Shown in pieces: positions 1 to 5,358 of a DNA stretch of 9,669 bases. Origin of the DNA: MWCR01 sp041665165 (GTDB taxonomy: Bacteria > Patescibacteriota > Patescibacteriia > 2-12-FULL-60-25); NCBI GenBank assembly GCA_041665165.1, contig JBAYJJ010000045.1, positions 1-9,669 of the forward strand, read 5' to 3'. The notes under the pieces were generated by a model. It was not told the origin of the DNA. It saw only the letters and a list, made by a program, of their open reading frames with translations, and ran no database searches. Position 1 is the stretch's first letter. The number at the start of each line of letters is the position of its first letter. The translations under genes and the position numbers were made by a program.

Positions 1-2
1 GG

Positions 3-599
3 CCAGACTTAAAAACAATCATCATCATTTCGCCTGATCATTTTAAGGCTGGCCAGTCTATCTCAACGCATCAACTTGCATACTCAACCAGCGCAGGGAT
101 CGTCGAAGTTGATGCAGCCAAGGCCCAGCTCCTCGTCGCTGATGGCATTTGGGATGCGACTGATGCGCGTGCATTTGAAAACGAGCATGGGGTCGGTGCT
201 TTAGCGCCTTACATTACGCGCGAATTTCCGAAAGCTAAAATCGTGCCGATTTTTATCCGCGCAAACGCCACGCACGCAAAGCTTTTGGCATTAGTTGATG
301 CGATGAAGCAGATTCAGGACAAAAATACATTCATCATCATCTCAGCAGACATGAGCCATACTCTTCCGCTCGAGCAAGCCCGCGTTCATGACGTCCAAAC
401 CGAGCAATGGCTGGAAAACATGGACCCGACAATCCTTGAAAACGCCACAGATGCCAATACTGACAGCGGTCCTGGTCTATTTGTCTTATCAACCCTGCTC
501 AAACAGCCTAAGTTCATACAAATCGCCCATGCCATCAGCTCTGATTATGTAGCTGATACAAAAAACACTACGAGTTATATCGTGGGGTTCTGGAAATAA
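3..599 (+). CDS. MEMO-family protein (AmmeMemoRadiSam system protein B), C-terminal part, cut by the left window edge
   Basis: The reading frame is open from the first complete codon at position 3, giving 198 residues; the true start lies left of the window. A GTG at 243 opens a shorter 118-residue ORF, but the conserved protein clearly continues upstream of it, so that is not the start. Seen: an ISPDH segment (residues 9-13), ENEHGVGALAPYI (59-71), matching the MEMO EHSVE..LPF-type segment, and SADMSHTLP, matching the family SDxSHY-type motif. MEMO proteins are usually about 260-300 residues, so roughly 70-100 residues are missing. In archaea and bacteria the family co-occurs with AMMECR1 and a radical SAM protein; its biochemical role is not firmly known and neither partner is visible here. 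No terminator of its own is obvious; the hairpin at 604-621 has its T-run on the other strand. Family assignment is fairly sure, function is not. Confidence 0.85.
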   Translation, partial: PDLKTIIIISPDHFKAGQSISTHQLAYSTSAGIVEVDAAKAQLLVADGIWDATDARAFENEHGVGALAPYITREFPKAKIVPIFIRANATHAKLLALVDAMKQIQDKNTFIIISADMSHTLPLEQARVHDVQTEQWLENMDPTILENATDANTDSGPGLFVLSTLLKQPKFIQIAHAISSDYVADTKNTTSYIVGFWK

Positions 600-600
600 A

Positions 601-621
601 AAAGACAATCAGCTGATTGTC
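601..621 (-). terminator. Intrinsic terminator of the small minus-strand gene at 627-920
   Basis: Positions 604-621 form a perfect 18-bp palindrome (GACAATCAGCTGATTGTC). Read on the minus strand it is followed by a run of T residues (an A-run at about 597-603 on the plus strand), and it lies 6 nt after the minus-strand stop. On the plus strand no T-run follows, so it points to minus-strand transcription, although the palindrome itself could also slow transcripts arriving from the MEMO gene. Confidence 0.75.
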
Positions 622-626
622 TGGAG

Positions 627-920
627 CTATTCAACGATCAAAAAGGCTATAATGCGCTCTGTCTCTTCGATTTTCCTGAAATTGCGTTGAGCGATGGCGC
701 AGATCAGCCTCATGAAGTCGTAGGAACGTGGGATTATTTCGCTTTCCGCTACACCGGAAAGCACCCACTTGTCTTCCAATTTTCCGCCCGGAGATTCCTC
801 GATTTCGATTACCCGTGAATCTGCGGCCGTGATCTTCAGGCTATGGTCTCTCGTATAGAAGCAGATCCTGTCGCCTGGTGAGAGAATGTGGGTTTTTCGA
901 GAAACAGTGCAGAGCCTCAT
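627..920 (-). CDS. Small protein of unknown function (97 aa)
   Basis: Not recognised. The frame could begin at an ATG at 950, but the ATG at 918-920 is preferred because AAGGAGG lies about 6 nt before it; the 950 ATG sits between the -35 and -10 elements of the predicted promoter and would lie upstream of the transcript start. The product begins MRLCTVSRKTHILSPGDRI. It looks like a beta-rich N-terminal half (short hydrophobic strands separated by charged turns, residues about 12-60) followed by a helical C-terminal half (about 65-97) ending IIAFLIVE. No signal peptide, membrane segment or clear catalytic motif; two cysteines in the first 20 residues and one in the C-terminal half. A promoter upstream and a palindromic terminator directly downstream frame it as a single-gene transcript, which supports it being real despite its small size. 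Confidence 0.6.
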   Translation of the reverse strand: MRLCTVSRKTHILSPGDRICFYTRDHSLKITAADSRVIEIEESPGGKLEDKWVLSGVAESEIIPRSYDFMRLICAIAQRNFRKIEETERIIAFLIVE

Positions 921-939
921 TTTGGCCTCCTTCGTGCAC

Positions 940-969
940 AAGATAACCATTTTTAAGGCTTTTTGTCAA
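940..969 (-). promoter_or_regulatory. Predicted promoter of the 97-aa gene
   Basis: On the minus strand a perfect -35 (TTGACA, 969-964) is followed after 18 nt by TATCTT (945-940), a 4/6 match to TATAAT. Transcription would begin near 933, just before the AAGGAGG ribosome binding site, which agrees with the start codon at 920. The same CTTGACAAA string occurs at the promoter of the RrF2 regulator. Confidence 0.5.
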
Positions 970-980
970 GATTCGCAGCT

Positions 981-1004
981 AAAAAAGCCGGCTCTTGCGC
1001 CGGC
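981..1004 (-). terminator. Intrinsic terminator of the lipoprotein-gpsA-host-attachment cluster
   Basis: GCCGGC (987-992) and GCCGGC (999-1004) form a stem with a 6-nt loop, and on the minus strand six T residues follow (plus-strand A-run 981-986). It begins 6 nt after the stop of the host-attachment gene. A T-run also lies on the other side (1007-1012), so it might act in both directions, but there is no plus-strand gene here that needs it. Confidence 0.85.
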
Positions 1005-1010
1005 GATTTT

Positions 1011-1442
1011 TTATGTCAGTTTTTCCAGCCTTTGGATCACGTCAACCAGTTTTTTCTTCGAGAGATCCTTTTCGATCACTTTCGTGATTTTGGTCTGCGT
1101 GGCTTTTGGCATTTCATTTTTGATGCGCCTTGCCATTTCAGCCGGGATGACAAGATTTATGAATTTTATCTTGCTGCCCAGGCTTTTAATTTCTGAGCAG
1201 ATGTTTTTTGCGAGTTCCAGCCTGCCTCCGCCCTCGTCCACGTCTGAGGATGGGCCGTAAAAGCGCTCGCCGCCCCCTTTGACCAGCCCGGTTTTAGTCA
1301 GCACTTTCTTGATCGGGGCTTTGAGCTTTTTTATTTCTTCTATTTTATCGTCATCTGCCAGGTAGAGGCTGGCTTTGTCAAAGTCGCCGACGATAACCAG
1401 GGTCAAATGATCAAACTTCTGCAACTTGTTTGGGATTTTCAT
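1011..1442 (-). CDS. Host-attachment / baeRF-like protein (143 aa)
   Basis: Resembles the bacterial family annotated as 'protein required for attachment to host cells', related to the archaeo-eukaryotic release-factor fold (baeRF). Seen: an N-terminal strand and turn pattern TLVIVGDFDKASLYLADDDK (residues 14-33), a central glycine- and charge-rich segment with GGGERFYGP and DEGGGR (57-74), and the family-like C-terminal pattern FINLVIPAEMARRIKNEM followed by VIEKDLSKK (94-130). Length is typical of the family (about 140-150). The start ATG at 1442-1440 overlaps the gpsA stop as ATGA and has no clear Shine-Dalgarno site, so translation is probably coupled to gpsA. The family name is historical; a ribosome- or RNA-linked role is suggested by the fold but unproven, and a role in attachment is doubtful. 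The family assignment rests on pattern similarity rather than a catalytic motif. Confidence 0.72.
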   Translation of the reverse strand: MKIPNKLQKFDHLTLVIVGDFDKASLYLADDDKIEEIKKLKAPIKKVLTKTGLVKGGGERFYGPSSDVDEGGGRLELAKNICSEIKSLGSKIKFINLVIPAEMARRIKNEMPKATQTKITKVIEKDLSKKKLVDVIQRLEKLT

Positions 1443-2443
1443 ACTATGGGTAGGACAAGGTTTTCTAAGAACTTAACAAAAGGTGCTTCAAATGCAGTAT
1501 TGCGGCTGAGGCCCTTGTAGATAGCTTCTAGCAAAGGGGCCTTGACCTTCAGCTTGCGAATCAATTTGAGTGAGCAGTCGGCCGCAGAAATGCCTTCAAC
1601 AGTAGTCAAGCCGAGTTTTTTTGGATCTTTGGTGTTTGACTTGATCAAGAGTTCGCCGTAGCGCCGGTTGCGGCCGTGAGCGGAAAATCCAGTCACCAGC
1701 AGGTCTCCCAGACCGGCTAAGGATGTTGCTGTGCGGCCGTGTGCGCCTCTGGCTTTCAAGATGTCGCGCATTTCTTTGGTGGCCAGGGTGGCAACCAAGG
1801 CCTTGGCATTGGTTGAGTATTTGAGGCCGTCGCACATGCCCATGGCAATGGCATAGGCGTTTTTCAGGGCCGAAGCCATGCCCACGCCCAGCAAATCATC
1901 GGATGGCGCGGCTTTGACAGTCTTGTTCTGGAAAATATTCACCAATGTTTCGCGCGCTGCCTTATCTTGCCCGGCGATCACGAAAGCCGTGGGACTTCCC
2001 TGGGCCATTTCGCCGGCGATGGCTGGCCCGCCCAACATGCAAACGCGTTTCCTGAATTGGGCCGGGAGTTCCGAGATCTCGGTCATGACGATCGGATCAA
2101 GGGTCTTCGGGTCAAAGCCTTTGGAGATGGATGCGATGATTGTGTTTTTCATCAAATGAGGCGTGGCTAAGCGCATGACTTGAGCGACAGCATGCGAAGG
2201 TACGGCCATGATGACGACCGTAGCTCCGTACAAAGCTTCTTCAATGACCGGTGTAGCACCCACCTCAGGATCAAGTTTGATTTTATCCAAGTATTTTCTG
2301 TTGCAGTGCTTCTTGTTTATATCTTGTATGACATCGGGTTCAACGCAATACAGCCTTATCTCATGTCCTTGGCGTGAAAGGTGATGAGCCAAAGCCGTGG
2401 CCATGTTGCCTGCGCCTAAAATAGCAATTTGTTGTTTCTTCAT
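1439..2443 (-). CDS. gpsA: NAD(P)-dependent glycerol-3-phosphate dehydrogenase (334 aa)
   Basis: Reduces dihydroxyacetone phosphate to sn-glycerol 3-phosphate, the backbone for phospholipid synthesis, in the cytoplasm. Seen from the chosen start: N-terminal Rossmann motif GAGNMA (residues 10-15), MAVPSHA (79-85), SISKGF with K108, GGPAIAGE (138-145), the catalytic-lysine segment ASALKNAYAIA (K194), and the signature GLGDLLVTGFS..GRNRRYG (245-263). Length is normal. The glycine loop ends in Ala instead of the third Gly, a variant seen in some NADPH-linked enzymes; cofactor preference is my inference. The frame opens upstream at 2506, but the first 21 residues lie outside the conserved domain and overlap the lipoprotein gene end, so the ATG at 2443 (34 nt after the lipoprotein stop) is preferred. 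No clear ribosome binding site is present. It is the middle gene of a three-gene minus-strand cluster. Confidence 0.95.
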   Translation of the reverse strand: MKKQQIAILGAGNMATALAHHLSRQGHEIRLYCVEPDVIQDINKKHCNRKYLDKIKLDPEVGATPVIEEALYGATVVIMAVPSHAVAQVMRLATPHLMKNTIIASISKGFDPKTLDPIVMTEISELPAQFRKRVCMLGGPAIAGEMAQGSPTAFVIAGQDKAARETLVNIFQNKTVKAAPSDDLLGVGMASALKNAYAIAMGMCDGLKYSTNAKALVATLATKEMRDILKARGAHGRTATSLAGLGDLLVTGFSAHGRNRRYGELLIKSNTKDPKKLGLTTVEGISAADCSLKLIRKLKVKAPLLEAIYKGLSRNTAFEAPFVKFLENLVLPIV

Positions 2444-2451
2444 ACGCCGGA

Positions 2452-2480
2452 ATTGTATCTTGGACGCAAAATTTGGTCTA
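2452..2480 (-). promoter_or_regulatory. Possible internal promoter directly before gpsA
   Basis: TACAAT (2457-2452, 5/6 match to a -10 box) lies 8 nt before the gpsA ATG, with TAGACC (2480-2475, 4/6 match to a -35) 17 nt upstream. Transcription from it would start at or within 1-2 nt of the ATG, giving a leaderless mRNA. That fits the absence of a Shine-Dalgarno site, but the match is moderate and gpsA could simply be read from the lipoprotein promoter. Confidence 0.35.
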
Positions 2481-3578
2481 ATCAACATCTTGTGTAAGCG
2501 GAACAACGACCCTGAACGGTATTTGTTCCGAATTCACGGTTTGGTAACCGTCTCCGACCAGGGCAGGCACCATGATTTCGGTTTGATAGGGCATTGATGG
2601 GAATTTATAGAAAGCGAAAGATGTTTTTTGGATGTTGGCATTGCCTTGGGGCAGGCCTGATATGCCGCCTTTTTCCAGGAAGCTCCGCATTTCCTGCTCA
2701 GTGATGGCCGGATAGTCTGACCTTTGCGGGTCTGACTGTATCAAAAGCCAGCCAGAATAGATTTTATTCGTGTAAGTATTGTAAAGCAATTTTCCGCCGA
2801 GTTCTGGCGCGCCATTCTGTTGCAAGACATTCCTTTGGTCAACCATTCTCTCGAACGTAATCGGAATCAGCGTGGGATATACGGAATCAGCACAGCTTGT
2901 ATTGCCATAGGCCAAGGTCGGCGCATTCATCTGCTCCGGGTCTCTGCTATAAGTCGAAATATAAGATGAGGATTGCTGGTCCATGCAATCCTTATTTTTG
3001 TCCAGGTTCTCTTTCCAGACTTTCCAATCGGCTTGGATATCCAGATTCTGCAGATTCTTGTCATTGAAGCCATGCAAGACGAGGAAATCGCGGGCGGCTT
3101 GCACCATGCGCGTGGAATCAAGCCAGGTTTTACTATGAAGGCTGGTAAGGCTCTGGGATGAATCTTTGAACTTCATTTTTTTATCTGACCCGCTATATGT
3201 CCAGGTGATGTTCTCGTTGTTAGTCCAGGTCAGATTGAACTCTTGGACCGTGGGCTCTCCGACAATGCCGATTGGCAAGTTGAACGAAGTGGTCAGGTTT
3301 TGCAATTGGGTCGCGCTCAAAGCGCCGGCTGGTATCCTGACGACAGATACCTGTTTTTGCAAAGTCGGGATTTCGGCATTGACGACAATGATGCCCTTGC
3401 CAGTGTTTAGGGTCTTTGGCAAAATTGGCAGTTTCCCAAATCCATCTGTGTTGTCGACCACATTACCAGCCTCTTGGGCAGGTACGAGAGGTTCGGCGAT
3501 CGTGGGTACAGTCAGCGTGGGGAAACAGCCGGCTCCAAGCCATGCCAGGATCGGCATAAGCAAAAGCACTTTTTTCAT
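2478..3578 (-). CDS. Predicted lipoprotein of unknown function (366 aa)
   Basis: Seen: a short type II signal peptide, MKK then a hydrophobic stretch (residues 4-14) ending in a lipobox-like GAGC with the lipid-acceptor cysteine at position 18, so the mature protein should be membrane-anchored on the outer face. It continues with a Pro/Thr-rich linker (about 19-60), then a large soluble domain rich in Asn, Gln, Thr and aromatic residues with alternating strands, as in extracytoplasmic beta-rich proteins. Only two other cysteines are present (198 and 229), possibly one disulfide. I do not recognise the family and see no catalytic motif. It is the first gene of the cluster with gpsA and the host-attachment protein. 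No ribosome binding site precedes the ATG; a perfect TATAAT sits 6 nt before it, so the mRNA is probably leaderless. The MKK start and signal peptide fix the start codon well. Confidence 0.8.
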   Translation of the reverse strand: MKKVLLLMPILAWLGAGCFPTLTVPTIAEPLVPAQEAGNVVDNTDGFGKLPILPKTLNTGKGIIVVNAEIPTLQKQVSVVRIPAGALSATQLQNLTTSFNLPIGIVGEPTVQEFNLTWTNNENITWTYSGSDKKMKFKDSSQSLTSLHSKTWLDSTRMVQAARDFLVLHGFNDKNLQNLDIQADWKVWKENLDKNKDCMDQQSSSYISTYSRDPEQMNAPTLAYGNTSCADSVYPTLIPITFERMVDQRNVLQQNGAPELGGKLLYNTYTNKIYSGWLLIQSDPQRSDYPAITEQEMRSFLEKGGISGLPQGNANIQKTSFAFYKFPSMPYQTEIMVPALVGDGYQTVNSEQIPFRVVVPLTQDVD

Positions 3579-3584
3579 GCTCGC

Positions 3585-3613
3585 ATTATATCGCGAATGG
3601 ATGACTCTGAGAA
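3585..3613 (-). promoter_or_regulatory. Promoter of the lipoprotein cluster, probably giving a leaderless mRNA
   Basis: On the minus strand a consensus -10 TATAAT (3590-3585) is followed by only 6 nt before the ATG; 17 nt upstream is TTCTCA (3613-3608, 4/6 match to TTGACA). The usual distance from -10 to transcription start puts +1 at the A of the start codon. It is divergent from, but does not overlap, the regulator promoter at 3622-3650. Confidence 0.65.
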
Positions 3614-3621
3614 ATCAAGGC

Positions 3622-3650
3622 TTGACAAAGATGTCGGCTCAATATATATT
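3622..3650 (+). promoter_or_regulatory. Promoter of the iron-sulfur assembly operon
   Basis: A perfect -35 TTGACA (3622-3627), a 17-nt spacer and -10 TATATT (3645-3650, 5/6 match). Transcription should begin near 3657, inside the inverted repeat at 3651-3667 and about 13 nt before the regulator's ATG. This is the strongest promoter-like sequence in the window. Confidence 0.75.
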
Positions 3651-3667
3651 CCTAGTAATCCACTAGG
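3651..3667 (+). promoter_or_regulatory. Candidate operator for the RrF2 regulator
   Basis: A perfect inverted repeat, CCTAGT-AATCC-ACTAGG (6-5-6), lies directly after the -10 box and covers the predicted transcription start. A dimeric regulator bound here would block initiation. The next gene encodes a dimeric RrF2-family winged-helix protein, members of which commonly repress their own operons, so autoregulation is the simplest reading. The match to known IscR sites is only loose. Confidence 0.55.
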
Positions 3668-3669
3668 AT

Positions 3670-4062
3670 ATGAACAGCCTATTTAAGGTTTCGGCCTGCA
3701 ACCACGCAGGAATGATAATGATGACCGTACTCGCCAATGCCAAAGGCGAGTATTTGAGCTTGCAGGAAATCGCGGACAATATGCACCTTTCGCAGGGTTT
3801 TTTGGAGGAAATAGCCACGAAACTTAAGCGCAACGGCTTGATCAAGGGCCGCCAAGGCGCCAAAGGCGGCTATAGCCTGGCCAAACCAGCCAACAAGATA
3901 ACGGCCGAGGATATTTTGGTGGCGTTAGAGGGCCCGGTCGGTTTGCCTGGCTGCAGCGGCTATTGCCCGGTCTCGTCCGGCTGTTCATCCAAGACTCTTT
4001 GGAGCTTTCTATATAAAGACCTGCTCAAGTCACTGAAGTCAACCAAGCTTTCTGATATATGA
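3670..4062 (+). CDS. RrF2/IscR-family Fe-S-type transcriptional regulator (130 aa)
   Basis: Winged helix-turn-helix regulator of the RrF2 (IscR/NsrR/CymR) family. Seen: the N-terminal helix, the HTH YLSLQEIADNMHLSQGFLEEI (residues 28-48), then the family signature LKRNGLIKGRQGAKGGYSL (52-70) forming the wing. Three cysteines, C95, C99 and C105, lie where IscR carries its [2Fe-2S] ligands (E. coli IscR spacing is C-X5-C-X5-C; here it is C-X3-C-X5-C). Cluster binding is therefore likely but inferred. Length is normal for short RrF2 proteins and lacks the longer C-terminal tail of E. coli IscR. The ATG at 3670 follows an AGGA only 1 nt away, a poor ribosome binding site. The stop overlaps an ATG (ATGA, 4059-4062) in frame with iscS. 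It probably controls the two genes downstream according to Fe-S demand. Confidence 0.9.
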   Translation: MNSLFKVSACNHAGMIMMTVLANAKGEYLSLQEIADNMHLSQGFLEEIATKLKRNGLIKGRQGAKGGYSLAKPANKITAEDILVALEGPVGLPGCSGYCPVSSGCSSKTLWSFLYKDLLKSLKSTKLSDI

Positions 4063-4074
4063 AAACTACATCGA

Positions 4075-4150
4075 AGCTCGTAGCTCGTAGCTCGCATCTC
4101 GAGGGATCGGCCGAACTACGAGCTACAGCGAAGCGGAGCTACGAGATGCG
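4075..4150 (+). repeat. Heptamer repeats and foldback sequence overlapping the iscS start
   Basis: Three adjacent 7-nt units, AGCTCGT, AGCTCGT, AGCTCGC (4075-4095), are followed by inverted copies. GTAGCTCGTAG (4080-4090) is a perfect complement of CTACGAGCTAC (4116-4126). CGCATCTCG (4093-4101) is a perfect complement of CGAGATGCG (4142-4150), which contains the preferred iscS ATG (4146-4148). GAGCTACGAG (4136-4145) can also pair with CTCGTAGCTC (4077-4086 or 4084-4093). The stems interlock, so they must compete or form a pseudoknot. The block sits exactly between the regulator stop and the conserved IscS sequence, suggesting an inserted repeat. Confidence 0.7.
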
Positions 4151-5357
4151 AAAAGTATATATGGATCACGCGGCCACAACCCCGGTCGACCCGGCGGTAA
4201 TGAAGGCCATGACTCCTTATTTTTCGAATATATATGCCAATCCCTCTTCGTTGCATTCAACCGGGCAAAAGGCTTTGGAAAGCGTGAAGCAGGCGCGCAA
4301 GAAGATCGCGGAGATACTCAATGGTCACGAGGACGAGATTATCTTTACCTCTGGGGGCACCGAATCAGATAATCTTGCCGTCCTCGGCACAGTTTCGAGT
4401 TACAAGTTACAAGATACAAGTAACAAGAGTAAGCCGCACGTCATCACCACCGAGATTGAGCATCACGCCATACTTGAGCCTCTCGCGTATCTGGAAAAAA
4501 CAGGCAAGATCGAGCTGACTAAAATCAAACCAGGCGCAGATGGCATAGTGGATGCAAAAGAAGTACTTGCTGCCATCAGATCAAATACGATTTTGGTTTC
4601 AATTATCCATGCTAATAATGAAATCGGCACCATCCAGCCCATCGAAGAGATTGGGAAGGGGATTTTGAAGTGGCGCAAAGCCAATGCATCAATCTATCCA
4701 TACTTTCATACAGACGCGTGCCAGTCAGCCGGCTATCTTGACCTTAATGTCGAGAAGCTTCATGTTGATTTGCTGACCTTGAACGGCGGAAAAATCTATG
4801 GGCCAAAAGGAATCGGATTGTTGTTTGTCAGACGCAACACCAAGATCCAGCCTATCCTACGCGGCGGAGGCCAGGAAAAGGGCTTGAGATCTGGCACAGA
4901 AAATGTGCCAAGCATTATCGGGCTGGCTAAAGCTCTTGATTTAGTATTTGCCCACAAAGACGATGAGGTGGCGCGCTTGGAGTTTTTGCGCGACCGCTTG
5001 ATCAAGGGCTTGCTTCGCATTCCGAAGACCAGATTGAACGGCCATGCAGAAAAACGTTTGCCCAATAACGTGAATATTTCTTTTATGGACATTGAGGGTG
5101 AAGCTTCCATGCTGTATTTGGATGCAAAAGGCGTGCAATGCTCGACCGGTTCAGCTTGCGCCTCTAGTTCGCTTGATCCTTCGCACGTGATTCTTGCGCT
5201 CGGCATGTCTTACGAGGCAGCTCATGGTTCTCTTAGGTTTTCGCTGGGCAAATCCACCACCAAAGCAGACGTTGATTATGTGATAAAGATCATGCCAGGC
5301 ATTGTTGAGCGCTTGCGCAAGATGAGCCCGGTCAGCTTAGACATGAAACATTTCTAA
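4146..5357 (+). CDS. iscS: Cysteine desulfurase, IscS/NifS type (403 aa)
   Basis: PLP-dependent enzyme that takes sulfur from L-cysteine and passes the persulfide to IscU. Seen: start segment YMDHAATTPVDP (residues 5-16), FTSGGTESDNLA (67-78), TTEIEHHAIL with catalytic H106, HANNEIGTIQPI (155-166), FHTDACQSAGYL (187-198), PLP lysine K216 in NGGKIYGPKG, RSGTENVP (248-255), and the active-site loop STGSACASSSLDPS with catalytic C338. Length matches the family. An in-frame ATG at 4059 overlaps the regulator stop and would add 29 residues encoded by repeat DNA; the ATG at 4146 has GGAG 7 nt upstream and begins where the family begins, so it is preferred. Odd points: NGGK replaces the usual SGHK at the PLP lysine, and residues about 84-97, encoded by heptamer repeats, make one loop longer than usual. 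It is the second gene of the operon; the iscU ATG follows 1 nt after the stop. Confidence 0.93.
   Translation: MRKVYMDHAATTPVDPAVMKAMTPYFSNIYANPSSLHSTGQKALESVKQARKKIAEILNGHEDEIIFTSGGTESDNLAVLGTVSSYKLQDTSNKSKPHVITTEIEHHAILEPLAYLEKTGKIELTKIKPGADGIVDAKEVLAAIRSNTILVSIIHANNEIGTIQPIEEIGKGILKWRKANASIYPYFHTDACQSAGYLDLNVEKLHVDLLTLNGGKIYGPKGIGLLFVRRNTKIQPILRGGGQEKGLRSGTENVPSIIGLAKALDLVFAHKDDEVARLEFLRDRLIKGLLRIPKTRLNGHAEKRLPNNVNISFMDIEGEASMLYLDAKGVQCSTGSACASSSLDPSHVILALGMSYEAAHGSLRFSLGKSTTKADVDYVIKIMPGIVERLRKMSPVSLDMKHF
4398..4425 (+). repeat. Four 7-nt tandem repeats inside iscS
   Basis: Units AGTTACA, AGTTACA, AGATACA and AGTAACA lie end to end and encode residues S85 to N93 of IscS, a surface-type linker between the GGTESDN and TTEIEHH motifs. 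In E. coli IscS the matching linker is about 6 residues shorter. Since 7 is not a multiple of 3, gain or loss of a single unit would shift the reading frame. Confidence 0.75.
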
Positions 5358-5358
5358 T

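Noticed and set aside
886..1260. Plus-strand ORF of 124 residues
   Set aside because: It lies antisense over the host-attachment gene, crosses that gene's terminator and the small gene's promoter, and its sequence has no protein-like pattern; a shadow.
3166..3666. Plus-strand ORF of 166 residues
   Set aside because: It is antisense to the lipoprotein gene and runs through both divergent promoters; the lipoprotein has a clear signal peptide and lipobox.
4059..4145. N-terminal 29-residue extension of IscS from the ATG at 4059
   Set aside because: Mostly encoded by repeat DNA, outside the conserved family start, and without a ribosome binding site; kept only as an alternative because of the ATGA overlap.
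4796..5206. Minus-strand ORF of 136 residues
   Set aside because: Fully antisense to conserved parts of iscS; a shadow.
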